NCBI GenBank assembly: GCA_037447655.1
Contig: JBBHKE010003480.1
Coordinates: 1-64,000, forward strand
Origin: Zygnema cylindricum
Lineage: Eukaryota > Streptophyta > Zygnematophyceae > Zygnematales > Zygnemataceae
Length of the DNA: 64,000 nucleotides
Reading direction: 5' to 3'
How positions within the stretch are numbered: the first letter of the stretch is position 1; every line of letters starts with the position of its first letter. Of the stretch, positions 11,826 to 23,158 are shown one piece after another. The notes under the pieces are model-generated. The model was not told the origin of the DNA, did not search any database, and was given only the letters and a program-made list of their open reading frames with translations. The translations under genes and the position numbers were made by a program.

Positions 11826-13273
11826 GGGTGACATTCCATCAGGCGAAAAGTCGCGTAGTTTACAGAAATCCGCGACTCTCCGTACCAACTTCTACCGCCT
11901 ATTTTGTTTTTATACGAAAAACAACATTACAGAGAATCTTGCCGATACTCTCCGAAGGTCTTGGAGGTACTACTGGCCGTCGGATGTTCGTCTGCGAGGA
12001 GTTCGCTTCATTTTTTTTTGTAACTGTCAATCCACCTCGAGGAGGTGGGTTGGCAGATACACAAAAAAAAAATCGTGACACGCTGAACGATTAAGCTACG
12101 TGTCATGATGTAAAACCAACGAAAAATCTTAAGATTTGCACATGACACGCGCTTTCCAAAATACAACCGAAAATAAAAACGAAATTTCATACACTCTTTC
12201 GTCACGCTATTTTCAGTAATTTTGTTCGTCACACTATTTCTTTCAAAGGACTTACGTTATGTTCGAAAAACTGAAACTCTAAAAAATGAGCTGGCGTACA
12301 GACTGGCGTTTGCAAAAAGTATCTAAGTTTTATCGTATGATTACTTCGTCCACATGTAAATGGTACGCATGTCAAGATTTGAAGTTAAGTTTGTCGGTGC
12401 TTAAAATCTGAAAGATTTTCAATATCGGATCGTAGGTTGCGTGGCGCCAGTCAATTTAGAACACGTGGTTTACAGAGTCTACGTGATGGAACATCGACTC
12501 AGGCCGCTTCTCCATCAGGCGCCGACAGTAATCGTACGGAAACGTTTACTGCCAGTAATACTTCGTTCACTTCTCCATCAGGTCGTGCAGCAATAGAATC
12601 TATTGCGTACGTGCTTTCCTTCGATTGGACGCACGTAGGTTTATGATCCGACGACAAGTTGTCAAAGATTCCAAAAGCAAATTATCTGAAATAGTATCCG
12701 TACATCCAGCCGCAGAATTAAATTGCTTGAATGTACAATTTGTACGTTCGTGTTTTGTATTTTTTTGTAACTGTTTTGTCGTTCGTGTTTCGTCGTGGTG
12801 CCATAAATTCCGGATGTCAGCGGATCGTGGAGGAGGCGTCACGACAATTCTTCAACAATTTTTTTTTTTTTGTGGTTTTCGTTGGAGTTGATTCCCGCTT
12901 GTACGAAGGCGCGTGGCTCGTACTTGACATTTCCACACGTAAACATTTTACACGTCCGGTGATTGGCCACTCTTCTTCTGAGGAGAGTAATTAATCACTG
13001 GACGACGTGACCTCTTGCTTCGAAAAGTCATAATCGGATGGTTGATGATATCGCCCAAAAGTTTGGAGAATCTTGACGCGCCGACAGTAATCATGTTTGT
13101 AAAAAAAAAAAAAAAACCAGTACGGCACTGTACGGCAATGAGTTGGATGTGTACGGAAATGCACTTTTTACGGTAAACAACCCCATTTTTCGCCTGATGG
13201 AGGTTCACCCTCACTCGACTCGGTCTTTAGAGTTGGCCGTAGGATTAAAGAAACGTATGATGGAACTTCACCA
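11826..13273 (-). mobile_element. HL3a, PIF/Harbinger-like element split by HL4b
   Basis: It starts with GGGTGACATTCCATCAGGCG and ends with GTATGATGGAACTTCACCA, flanked by TAA at 11823-11825 and 13274-13276. Segments 11826-12501 and 13211-13273 together match the complete relative HL3b (54204-54943) in reverse orientation; the break is exactly where HL4b inserted. A palindrome CCACCTC gag GAGGTGG at 12032-12048 is centred 214 bp from the palindrome-bearing end. Confidence 0.82.
12502..13210 (+). mobile_element. HL4b, PIF/Harbinger-like element inside HL3a
   Basis: The left end GGCCGCTTCTCCATCAGGCG and right end CGCCTGATGGAGGTTCACCC are flanked by TCA on both sides (12499-12501, 13211-13213). 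This deviates from the TTA/TAA of its relatives. Comparison with HL3b shows that the two flanks were contiguous before insertion. A palindrome at 12969-12988, with outer arms TCCGGTGATT / AATCACTGGA, is centred 231 bp from the right end. Confidence 0.8.
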
Positions 13274-13461
13274 TAAGGGTGGACTTCCATTAGGCGTCCC
13301 AGTAATTGTACGGAAAGGAAAATTTTACTGAAGGGAGTGCCTTCCATTAGGTCGCGTCAGTAAACCACTTTTTATTTGCGTGGCTCATTCTTGTTGGTAG
13401 CACGTAGGTTAATATTAGATGCTTGAAATCTTGAAAGAATCTTAGATTGCAAATTTTGAAC

Positions 13462-13545
13462 GTAATATATGTACGAACGGAGGTAATATCTGTACCAGCG
13501 GAGGAAATATCTGTACCAGCAGAGGAAATATCTGTACCAGCTGAG
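13462..13545. repeat. 21-bp tandem repeat, four units
   Basis: Four units of the type GAAATATCTGTACCAGCNGAG begin at 13462, 13483, 13504 and 13525; the first is the most divergent. It lies inside HL4c. Confidence 0.88.
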
Positions 13546-13691
13546 GTAATTAATGCCTTGTACAGAGGGCATTAAAAAAATTCAAAACGCAACGACAAAA
13601 AGGCGGCGGCAAACTTTGACGGTGGGAGCGTGACGGGATAATTTCTGCAGATTCGCAGCCACCCTGGCGGAAGGCACATGGCTCTTGCGAC

Positions 13692-13851
13692 TAGTGTTGG
13701 GTATCGAGGACCCATTGCCGATATTCGATATATATCGAATTTCATGTACCCGATATTCGATATATCGAATTCGATATATCGAATTTCAAATTATCGCTAT
13801 ATATCGTATCGACGATATATCGAAAATGAAAATTTTAGAATTTTTTTTCAA

Positions 13852-13882
<31 letters not shown>

Positions 13883-13892
13883 GAGCGTTCAG

Positions 13893-13924
<32 letters not shown>

Positions 13925-14111
13925 AAATATACGTACGATTTTTCGTACGGTTTTCCGTACTCTGACTGTACGGACACGCAATTTTTGCGATATATATCGC
14001 GATAATTTATGTTGGTCCCGGTACGATATATCGAGGAATCTTCTCGATCGATATTCGATATATCGAATATCGAAATTATCGCGATATGAAACTACCCGAT
14101 ACCCAACACTA
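13692..14111. mobile_element. hAT-like MITE with 8-bp duplication
   Basis: Terminal inverted repeats TAGTGTTGGGTATCG are matched at both ends and flanked by the perfect 8-bp duplication CTTGCGAC (13684-13691 and 14112-14119). This is diagnostic of the hAT superfamily. It is 420 bp and non-coding. The interior is full of GATATATCGA-type palindromes and contains a C29/G29 inverted tract. It interrupts HL4c. Confidence 0.93.
13854..13922. repeat. C29 - 11 nt - G29 inverted homopolymer
   Basis: Exactly 29 C (13854-13882) and 29 G (13894-13922) are separated by GAGCGTTCAGT. The arms could form a 29-bp all-GC hairpin, or a G-quadruplex or i-motif. Homopolymer lengths are prone to assembly error. 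Reading frames predicted across it are artefacts. Confidence 0.95.
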
Positions 14112-14427
14112 CTTGCGACGTGTACGCACATATGCGCGCGCTCCTCGTGGATGTTTTTGAGCTTTTCCACGCGGCTTATTTTTAACACATTCTGTATTCG
14201 AGAACTGTCCTCCCTGTGCACGGTCTTAACAAACTGAAGGGTCGGTGACGTGGCGTCTCGGATAAAAAGTATAATCGAATCCGACGGTTCTAATTTACGC
14301 CTACAACCTTGGACATTTTTTTGTAATTTTGTTTTCCTTGAAAAAAAAAAATCTGTACGAAGCTGTACGAAACGGTACGACAGTCAGAAAAAAACCCCAC
14401 TTTTCCGCTAATGGAAGTCCACCCTAA

Positions 14428-16293
14428 GTCAATTAAGTATGTACAGCAATTGTCCTTTACGTACTTTTTTCTACAAGACGGCAGCTATACGTTTTATAGT
14501 GTGAAAACTGCAAAGCTGATAAAGTCGCCCAGATTGGTAAGTCAGAAAATCTTGTCTGCAAAAAAAATCTTTTTGAGAAGTCAAACGTAGTCAACACGTC
14601 TGTCATGTACGGAAACACAGAGTACAGACAGTCTTGACTCTGGTTAACCCAAAAATCTGCACACCATCTCTGTCCGTCCATGAAAATTTTAACGACTCTC
14701 CACTTTACACGCATTTTTTTTGACTTCGTATCCAGCTTGCTTTGCCAGCCTGTACATATTATATTCTCCTACCGTCCAACGATCAATCCATCAAATCGAA
14801 TTGAACAGTTCCAGCTGTACTTTCAAATTCCAGATCGTATCTAACAGAGCATTTAGATACTGTAATATCGCGCTGCTGGACAGAAAAAGAATCTCAAACG
14901 GATTTGGCAATCTGAACAGAAATTCCGATCATGCGCCAGTCTCAGTTTGCAGATTGCGAATATAGATACGAGATCTTCAGAGATGGAAAAAGGACATTTT
15001 ATGACACGTCATCATATTCTATCTATAATAACATGCATGTGAAAAGGATCCAAGTGAATGCTTGTTTCTATCAGCGGAGAACTGCGGCACAGTGAGTCAC
15101 TATTAGTGTTAATAACACCAATTTGGCGCCCCTAAATTGTGTAGTGTTATGCATCGGGCATCGTTGCCGATAATCGATATGCAATAGATATATTGATCTG
15201 GTATATTTGTAAGGCAATCATCGCGATGTACAGATATACCACGATAAATAATAGGGCCGATAATCATAGCGATAACTCCATAAAAAATTTCAAAAGCCCC
15301 CTCCCACTAAATACACTAAATAGGGCGATTTTTTATGGTGAAGAGTACCAAATATGTCATTTCGTACTAAAACTACTCGTTATTTTGTACAAAAAGTATA
15401 AGAAAAGTGTTGGATAATGGTGACGGCTATGGTAAGTGAGTGGCGTCATCACATTAAATCTCACTCGGATTTCTGTTTTAATGATAAAGACGTGGAAAAT
15501 CATATGAACATATTCTCACATGTTTAAAGGTCAACAATGTGAACAGAGGCTATAACGGCCACACAATGGGAACATGAATCTTCGTTAGTTTTAAATGTGT
15601 GAATTTGGGCTATACTTTGTTAGCGTTATGCCCATGAACCCAAAAAGAGTTAATAACACTATTTATTTATTTTTGATAATTTTTTTCACACTAATATCAA
15701 ACACATTTCAGTTTACGTACTTACTTACGTCTACGTACTATGGCGTACTTTATTTTATCAAAGACTAAAAAAGACTCTTGAATGGGTTTTAGCGCAAAAA
15801 ACCATCGTTTGATTATTTTTGGGACCTCGTCCGTGAAGCAATCGCTCCGTTCGACTTAGTTGGTGTACTCCTACCTCAAATCATCTCGAGAAGGAGGATA
15901 ACCACCTACAAAAATTGTACAATCGCTACACGTGGATGAAACAGATTCGAGCCACGACACTCTATCAATAATGTTTTTAAAATTGGAAAATCTGCTTGGT
16001 TTCGAACAAATTAGAGGCACCAAAACCCAACATAAAATATTTGTTGGATAATCCTTGAAAGATGCTTTTAAACTTGAAAGTTAAAAATAAACAATAAAAA
16101 AAAAGTTTTTATTTCGAAAAGACAAGGATGTAAAAATGGTCGTTTGAAAACGCAAAGCATCTACAAAGAGAAAGATATTTTAATTCATATGATAAAATTA
16201 GTACGCTAGAATAAAATGTACATCCAGATTGCACAATTTTCAAACTCCCAATATAGCAACTTTAGCCTACATATAACCACTAGGAACACAACA
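14428..16293. other. Unassigned sequence, no supported gene
   Basis: Only short frames without recognisable domains are present. At 15142 a TAGTGTTATGCATCGG motif followed by GATAATCGATATGC resembles one end of the local hAT elements, but no matching end or duplication could be found. Sequence after about 15720 does not match the copia interiors. Confidence 0.45.
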
Positions 16294-16732
16294 TGCAACT
16301 TTGAGACCCCCATTTGTCCCCAAAGTAGGCAGCTCACACATGCAATTCTGTGTCCCCCATTGGACGACAAAATTCAGAAAGCCTCTAGATAGTTTTTAAC
16401 TAACCACTTATCTGCTACGATCACTACTACCCAAGTAGGCAATTAAACAATCTGACCCATGTGCAGTCCGGACTCCTTTGAGTCCCCAGCAAAAAGAATC
16501 ACTGAAAACGCCCAACCAGGCGATTAATTATAAAGAGGCAAAGATGCCAATATTTATACAAGCTTATTGGGAGAGAGGCGCTTACCTCCTAAATCCTCTA
16601 CGTCCTAAAACCCCTCTCAAAACCCTTATCGACTGAAGTACAAATCAATCAGAAGACTGTACAGTACCGAAAGGTATTATGTCCGATGTCCTAACTGTAC
16701 GGTTTGTGTACGACAAGGCGATTGAGTGGACG
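16294..16732 (-). mobile_element. Copia LTR fragment, interrupted by Gyp1
   Basis: It starts TGCAACTTTGAGACCCCC, the reverse complement of the 3' end of the copia LTRs farther right, and continues colinearly with the inverted LTR Cop5 (38405-39626), for example AGGCGCTTACCTCC and ATCGACTGAAGTACAAATCA. It stops where the gypsy LTR begins at 16733. The remainder of this LTR was not found on the far side of Gyp1/Gyp2. Confidence 0.75.
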
Positions 16733-17697
16733 TGTAATAGGATCTCCTACCTCTTAGAAAATCCCATTACTACAACCAATTTCAACCACATATTCCACAC
16801 ATTGGAAAATACACATCCACATTGGAAAGCCGAACATAAGGATAAACTTTAAATTCGAAGAAGCCTTTGTCCACATAACATTAGCTTGGTCTCTTGCCCT
16901 CACCCTTCTTTTTAAAGTGTTTTCCACTACTCTCCACTCTTAATAATTATATCTCTTAACTACTAAAACACTACTTAGTTTGTAAGAGATTTCACTGTAA
17001 AAATACCATTGCTCCAATTTGGTTTTAATCGCTCAAGACCAAGATAAATCAGAATTTCCCAAACTTTTCCAAATGAAAAGATGTATACTCTTCTCTTAGA
17101 CTTCACTATTTATCCATCATCTCCCTGGGCTCGCCAGGCCAGAGTGAACGCTCCTTTGAACAGGTTTTACCTGGGCCAATCATTAATCAGCAAGGACTCA
17201 GACTGACCAATGCAAAAATGTGCGAAATCTCTTACTAACTACGTAGCATATCTAACCAATCAAACGCTACGTTTCACTACGTAACATTTATGTGCAAAAG
17301 TGCGCGCAAAACAAAACGCGACTTCGCACGAAAGTGCGTCGCAAATTTCGCATGCGAAACGTCTTACGAAATTCCATAAAGTGAAAGTGACGTTTCGTAC
17401 TAAAAATTGTACGAAACGAACCATCGTGCGTACCTAACGAAATATTGATTTCGTTTGGTACTTTATAAACGTACGCCTTAAATTCCGCGGCTAGTTTGAC
17501 CCTTAACTCGTAACAATGAACACCCATTCGTTATTTTGACCTCGCGTTGTCGCCTTAATACACTAATCACTATATCTTTTAAAATACAACCCCAAATCGT
17601 GCGATTCTTTCGCGAACGTCTATCAAATTCAAAACTCTATATTCGTAAGACTTAAATACCCATTTACGAACAAGTTCAAGCCATTATTACTGTTACA
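16733..17697 (-). repeat. Gyp1 3' LTR
   Basis: It is the partner of 25733-26706, with clear similarity throughout (for example ATTCCACACATTGGAAAATA and ACGCCTTAAATTCCGCGGCT in both). Boundaries are set by TGTAATA...TTACA and by the adjoining polypurine tract. It interrupts a copia LTR on its left. Confidence 0.9.
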
Positions 17698-17709
17698 TCA
17701 CCCCTCCTA
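17698..17709 (-). other. Gyp1 polypurine tract
   Basis: On the minus strand the purine-rich AGGAGGGGTGA immediately precedes the 3' LTR. This is the expected plus-strand DNA primer site. An equivalent tract follows the LTR at 26707. Confidence 0.7.
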
Positions 17710-17745
17710 ATATTTAACTGACCTTAGTTAAAACACATTTAATTC

Positions 17746-18187
17746 TCAAGACGGGACTTTTATATTATTATCCCTCCAATACCTTTGTAAAAACTCCGAA
17801 CTTTTATCTTCTAAAGTTAACTCATCTTCTGGCCTTGCTAGATAATGCACTTGCCAGAATATAGTATTGCCGACCTTAAACCGTTGACCAACCCAATCTA
17901 TTACCCATCTGTGGACCTCAAGTTCTATAATTATTGAAGAATCCAATTCCAATTCTCTTTCAGTTGGCCGAAGCTTTGCTGGTTTTAATTGACTGATTTG
18001 TATAACTGAATGTATTTTTGTTGAAGGCGAAAAAGTCCAATTTGGAAGCAAATGAGAATATCATCTCGATTAAAGTAAATGGTCCAATGTACTTAGGAGC
18101 AAATTTCCCCGTAGGATCCGATTGTACCTCGATCTTACACTTGTAATGAGTAGTAGAAAGCCAAACCTTGTCACCTGTGCTTACCAC
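17746..18187 (-). pseudogene. Gyp1 integrase C-terminus with chromodomain-like tail
   Basis: The frame from 18187 carries GDKVWLSTTHYKCK and FAPKYIGPFTLIE, the usual post-core integrase region of gypsy elements. A shifted frame then reads VIDWVGQRFKVGNTIFWQVH followed by ARPEDELTLEDKS, which resembles the core of a chromodomain (W..hYL..P..E.TLE). Gyp2 has the same region in one frame (26755-27195), so a one-base shift near 18,030 broke this copy. The chromodomain assignment is tentative. Confidence 0.7.
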
Positions 18188-18429
18188 TCAATCACTCCGT
18201 TTGCGGTTAGCATTTAACTCTTGCCTCCTTTGTGCTTCCACTAATGCATCCCGTACTATTTTCCAAACTGTTTGAATGTATTCCCAAAACTTTGTTCCAA
18301 AACTTCTACTCTATTGAGTGACCCCTGTTATTAAGTCCAATGCTTCTCTGGGTTGGTATCCGTATGCAATTTCAAACGGTGAGAATCGTGTACTAGCATG
18401 TTTACATGAATTGTATGCAAATACAGTTA

Positions 18430-19110
18430 ATGGCAGTTTAGATTCCCATGTGTTCTAAACTCCACTGCAAACAGTCCTAAGTATTTCCTCAAGTGTACAA
18501 TTCATCCTTTCTGTCTGTACATCTGTCTGAGGATGATAAGAGGTACTCATTTTTAATTCACTGCCTAAATTTTGCTGCAAATCTTTCCAAAATGCGGACA
18601 TAAATTTGGAATCTCTATAACTGACTATAGACAGAGGGACTCCATGATGTTTGACCACGTTGTCAAAGTATAACTTTGCAATATCCACAACTGAATGAGT
18701 AGTTTTGCAAGGGATAAAGATTGCCATTTTACTGAACCTATCGACTACGACCATGATTTGTCAGGTCATCTATATGTAGTTGGTAATCTGACAATAAAAT
18801 ATATACTGACAGATTCCCATGGTCTTTCGGGATGCCTAAAGGTTTTAAGAGACCTGTAGGTTTCGGTTACTAAGTTTACTCTGTTGGCAATGGACACCAC
18901 TTTCCATGTGTTTTGACACCTTCTTTGCCATCCTGGGCCAAAACAACCTACTCTGCAACCGACTAAGAGTTTTATCACGACCCAGATGTCCTTAATGCTC
19001 ATGGGCTTCTTGTAAAAGTTGTTTTCTTAGGTTTCCCACTTTAGGAATGCATAATATATCCCTTTTTCGCAGATACAGTAAACCATCTTCTATTCTACAG
19101 TTTTTGACAT
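18430..19110 (-). pseudogene. Gyp1 integrase, zinc-binding and catalytic core remnants
   Basis: A region near 18,880-19,080 corresponds to the integrase zinc-binding segment (a CHC-type cysteine pair before QSKLSNR). The core follows: VVVDRFSKMAIFIPCKTTHS, HHGVPLSIVSYRDSKF and TSYHPQTDVQTERMN. Compared with Gyp2 the first catalytic Asp (MDFIV) is Tyr (IYFIV) and the second (TDRDSKF) is Tyr (SYRDSKF); the Glu of QTER remains. With frameshifts as well, this integrase cannot be active. Confidence 0.8.
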
Positions 19111-19129
19111 GACTCTCATTCAATGAGTC

Positions 19130-20589
19130 AGAATTCCCTCCCTACATATTATTGCAAATCACAACAAAATAAGGATCTTTATCATAACCATTTCTAACAG
19201 CATCTATAATCAATTTATCTCGAACCACTACACTTATTTCAAAACACCTACTTAAAGGAATTGCAACTACATATGTCTTTCTATGAATATGTTTGACATT
19301 AAATTTGAAATATGCCAATTTTTGCATCCATTTAACCTATCTGCCAGTCATAATCTGTACATCGCTTAATTTCTGTAGATAGGAGAGTGCCTTATTATCA
19401 CAGTGAACTATAAATTCTTTATTTTGCAAATAACAACGCTATTTCACCAATGCATGAACTATTGCGAGTAATTTTTTTTCCTTTGCTGGATAGTTCATTT
19501 CATTATCATTCAATTTCCCGGACTCGATGGGTTGGGTTTTTCATTTGGGGTTCCGATTTGGGATGGGATCGGTGAATAGAAGGTCCTTCCATTTGGTTCC
19601 TCAAAAGCTCTCTTGGTTCCCCACCAAATGTTTCCTTCTCAGTAAATGGTCAAGGTGTTGATCATCGAGTTTCGATAAATTCCAGAAGGGTACAATCCAA
19701 ATGATCTAACTTTTGTGATAATAATGGGTCAATTCCATTTGGAATATTTTGGATGGATCCGCTAACTGCTCTACCTAATTATATGTCCCAAAATAATTGT
19801 TCCCAAAAATCCAAAACTGGATTTTGACAATTTTCCATATAGTTTTCTTTCCCTCAACATTTCCAACACTTTCCTTAAATGAAATACATGTTGTTCTTTG
19901 GATTTGTTGTAAATTAGAATATAATCTATAAACACCTGAACAAACTCATCTATATAATCTGAAAAGGTTTGGTTGATTAATCTTTAATAAGTAGGCGGTG
20001 CATTCATCAAACCAAATGGCATCACTATCCATTCAAAATGACCGACTCTAGTTTTGAACGCAGTTTTGTCAACATATTCGGTTCTAATTCGCACCTGATT
20101 AAAGCCACTACAGAGATCAATCAAAGAAAATAATTAAACACCTTTCAAACGATCTATCAAATCAGAAATTAAAGGTAACGGATACTTATCCTTCACCGTA
20201 ATCTTGTTTAGACTACGATAGTCGACACACATTCTCAACGTTCCATCCTTCTTTTTGACGAAGAGAACTAGTGCTTTGTCGGTGATTTGCTGGGCTGAAT
20301 GTGTATTTTCTATAGAAGCTCCTTAATTTTTTTCTTTAACTCCTCCTGCTCAAAGAAATTTTGCTTAGAAATCCTTGTGATAGGAGGATTACATCCAGGT
20401 TCAAGGTTAATAACATGTTCCACATCTCGCGAAGGTGGCCTCGTTGAGGGTAAGTCACTTGGGAAAACATCTCTAAATTCAAAAATCAAATCTTTAACAA
20501 CAACATCATATGTATTAGTGTCAGTTACAAAATCAGATTTTTGTTATTCAAGATTTTTAGTCGTGTCTGATTTAGGAATAACATCAATG
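19130..20589 (-). pseudogene. Gyp1 reverse transcriptase and RNase H remnant
   Basis: Read on the minus strand, [12 protein letters not shown] (near 20,240), RTEYVDKTAFKTRVGHFE and MPFGLMNAPPTY (near 20,020) are conserved gypsy reverse transcriptase blocks. The catalytic box, normally F(L/I)DDILIYS, reads FIDYILIYNKS near 19,930, so one catalytic Asp is lost. RNase H-like sequence follows, including FKFNVKHIHRKT near 19,290. In-frame stops are frequent. The longest intact frame is only 61 residues (19142-19327). Confidence 0.8.
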
Positions 20590-21138
20590 TTAGTGCCTTC
20601 TCCCCCCTTTTTCATCAGTAACTGCCTTAGTTACTAATAACAAGAAAGCATGATTTGTTTTATCTTTTAAATGCTTTTTAAATTGTTTAGCAGAATTCAA
20701 ACCTTCCACTCCCAATTTGGTTATGTCATTTATATGATTTTTATGCAATTTCTTCGAAGGCAATGCTTGTAAAACCTTCCAGCCGTTGTCAGACTTCACT
20801 CTCAAAGTGTTAGTTTCCCAATTAATTTGAGGGTTATGTTCTGTTAGCCATGGCTTTCCTAGTATTAGCTCCTCATTACCCAAACTCATTATTTCAACAA
20901 CTTTCATTTTATGCCCTTGGATATCAACTTCTATTGTGTCAGTTTGTAAATCTAATGTGGACTTATTACCATTTTCCACTTGAACATGCAAAGGTTTTTC
21001 CCTTATGACGGTAGGAATTTTATTTTCCTCCACAAACTTATATGAAATATAATTATGTGTAACACCTGAATCTACCATAATTCTCAATGGTTTTCCTTCC
21101 ACTAAAGACTTGAATCTGATCAAACTAACTGGTGTCAT
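20590..21138 (-). pseudogene. Gyp1 retropepsin-like protease (proximal copy)
   Basis: A 182-residue open frame contains LRIMVDSGVTHNYISYKF, the Asp-Ser-Gly active-site region of retrotransposon aspartic proteases (residues about 20-37), followed by a beta-rich stretch and LGNEELILGKPWL, the usual C-terminal GxPWL region of gypsy proteases. It continues into a linker before reverse transcriptase. This is the longest open frame left in the element and keeps its catalytic triplet, but its neighbours are broken. Confidence 0.8.
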
Positions 21139-21850
21139 CCTTACTTATTTGTCTTAACATAGGTATGTTGTTAAGAGTTTCATCAGAAGAATTTTTCAAA
21201 CAATGGAGTGTTACTAGCATCATAATAAATTCAGTTATCCTAGCCTTTCTATTCATTAGCTTGCCCTCCAAAGTTAACTCCTTAACCTTTGGATCTGGTC
21301 GACACAACTGAGGACTTTTAGCTAGTCCTTTTCGTTTTCCACCTCCTAGGCTTCCTGCTCAGCTAGGTATAATGCAATATATTCTTGAAAACCTTCATTG
21401 ACATCAAATGTTTTAAGAGATCCCTTATCTAAACAGTCCTTAGCGAAATGATCTGGACCTCCGCATTTAAAACAAGTGACTTTTTTTTTCGGTTTTGTGC
21501 ATTCTGTTGAAATGTCCCTCCTCTCCACAATTATAACAATTAATTTTCTTCAGTTGTGCAAAATCAAATGCCCTATGACCCTTTTTCTGACAGATAGTGC
21601 ATGTGGGTATGGTAAGATTAGGTTTTTGAGCATTAATGCTCGGTTTATGACACTAAATGTAGCCCCCTCTATTGTGAAATTTATTTCCTGCATTAACACT
21701 TTTTCCACCCCTCTGATTTCCCCTGAAGATATTTTGCCTATTCCCAAGACCTGCATTCAGACCCTCTTCCTCAAATTCCTCTTCACCTCACTCTGATACT
21801 TCATTGAAATTTCCCTTGAGTGATCGAGTTTCACGAATATACCCCAACTG
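21139..21850 (-). pseudogene. Gyp1 gag C-terminal zinc knuckles (proximal copy)
   Basis: A frame at 21346-21528 has CFKCGGPDHFAKDC, a CX2CX4HX4C zinc knuckle of retrotransposon nucleocapsid. A second knuckle lies near 21,590 with frameshifts between. The sequence is colinear with 23940-24454, the distal copy of the same region. Confidence 0.75.
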
Positions 21851-21880
21851 ATCCTCTAATTCCAATGCCTTATCCTGTAG

Positions 21881-22128
21881 TTTTTTCAAATTATTAAAGT
21901 TTTAATGATTCAGTTCAGATTTCAGTATGGGATTCAGATAATTTAAGAAATGCAACATATCCATTTCATTAGTCAAACCCATGACGTGAATACTAGATGA
22001 GTCGTTTTTTCAAATTATTAAAGTTTTAATGATTCAGTTCAGATTTCAGTATGGGATTCAGATAATTCAAGAAATGCAACATATCCATTTCATTAGTCAA
22101 ACCCATGACGTGAATACTAGATGAGTCG
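21881..22128. repeat. 124-bp tandem duplication in Gyp1 gag
   Basis: The units 21881-22004 and 22005-22128 both begin TTTTTTCAAATTATTAAAG and end ATACTAGATGAGTCG. They are near identical, so the duplication is recent relative to the element. Confidence 0.92.
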
Positions 22129-22418
22129 AATTCCACAACATAATCTTTCACAGATTGAGTCTGCATACAGTATGAGACCCCTAGGTTTTTGGTTGTTAGG
22201 TTTACTTTGTGGCAAGGGACACAACTTTCCACATGTTTTGACACCTCGTTTGCCATCCCTAGCTTAAAGAATCTATTATGCAACCAACTAAGAGTTATAT
22301 CTCGACCTAGATGTCCTAAATGCTCATGAGCTTCCCGTAAAAATTGTTTTGTCAAGTCTCCCACTTTAGGAATGCATAATCTATCCCCTGTTAGCAAATA
22401 TAGTAAACCATCCTCCAA
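22026..22418 (-). pseudogene. Chimeric frame: integrase zinc region fused to gag
   Basis: A 130-residue frame starts with an integrase zinc-binding region (HEHLGHLGRDITLSWLH, then CVPCHK) and continues without a stop into a gag segment (SIHVMGLTNEMDMLHFLNYL). The order integrase then gag is impossible in a normal element. The change-over near 22,170 marks the junction of two element copies inside Gyp1. Confidence 0.75.
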
Positions 22419-23158
22419 TCTAAAGTTTTTGACATGCCTCTCTTTAATGGGTCAAAGTTACCTTCCGAAATATTATTACAATATTATTGCAAATCACAAC
22501 AAGATAAGGATCTTTATCCTAACCATTTCTAACAGCATCTAAAAGCAATTCATCATAAACCATCAGACTCATTTCAAAACATCTATTTAAAGGATCTGCG
22601 ACTACATTTGTCTTCCCATGAATATGTTTGACATTAAATTTGAAATATGTCAATTTCTCCATCCACGTAACATGTCTGCCAATCATAATCTGTGCATCAC
22701 TTAATATTTGTAGATAGGATAGTGTCTTATTATCACAATGTAAATTCTTTATTATGCAAATAACAACGCCATTTCACCAATGCTTGAACAATTGCAAGTA
22801 ATTCTTTTTCCTGTGTTGGATAGTTGATTACGATAGTCGACAAACATTCTTAATGTTCCGTCCTTCTTTTTGACAAAAACAGCTGGTGCTCCATACATTG
22901 ATTTGTTGGGCTGAATATGTCCTATCTCAAAAGATCTTTGATATGTTTCTTTAAGTGCTCATGCTCAAAGAAAATATGCTTATAAATTCCTGTGACAAAA
23001 GGATAACATCCACGTTCCAGGTTAAAAACATGTTCAACATCTCGGGAAGGTGTCCTTCTTGAGGGTCAATCACTTAGGAAAAAGTCTTGAAATTCAAAAA
23101 TCAAATCTTTTACAGCATCATCAGATGTATTTATGTCAGTTACAAATTCAGATTTTTG
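22419..23158 (-). pseudogene. Distal pol fragment: RT pieces and RNase H
   Basis: This is the upstream copy of pol. RNase H-like sequence near 22,440-22,830 (FKFNVKHIHGKTNVV and a stretch before it) is colinear with 19130-19530. Reverse transcriptase is largely deleted: a piece with DGTLRMFVDYRN (near 22,850) joins RNase H directly. All frames are broken. Confidence 0.65.

Larger units (their letters stand above)
13277..14424 (+). mobile_element. HL4c, PIF/Harbinger-like element carrying a hAT insertion
   Basis: Ends GGGTGGACTTCCATTAGGCG and CGCTAATGGAAGTCCACCC are flanked by TAA (13274-13276, 14425-14427). The left TAA is shared with HL3a. Without the hAT element at 13692-14111 it would be about 720 bp. 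The interior matches HL4a (GGCGGAAGGCACATGG). No clear palindrome was found at the expected distance from its right end, unlike the other members. Confidence 0.83.

Noticed and set aside
13678-14221. Several frames with poly-Pro and poly-Gly
   Set aside because: They cross the C29/G29 tract of a non-coding hAT MITE.
15142-15660. Possible further hAT element
   Set aside because: Only a TAGTGTTATGCATCGG-like left end is convincing. No matching right terminal repeat and no 8-bp duplication were found.
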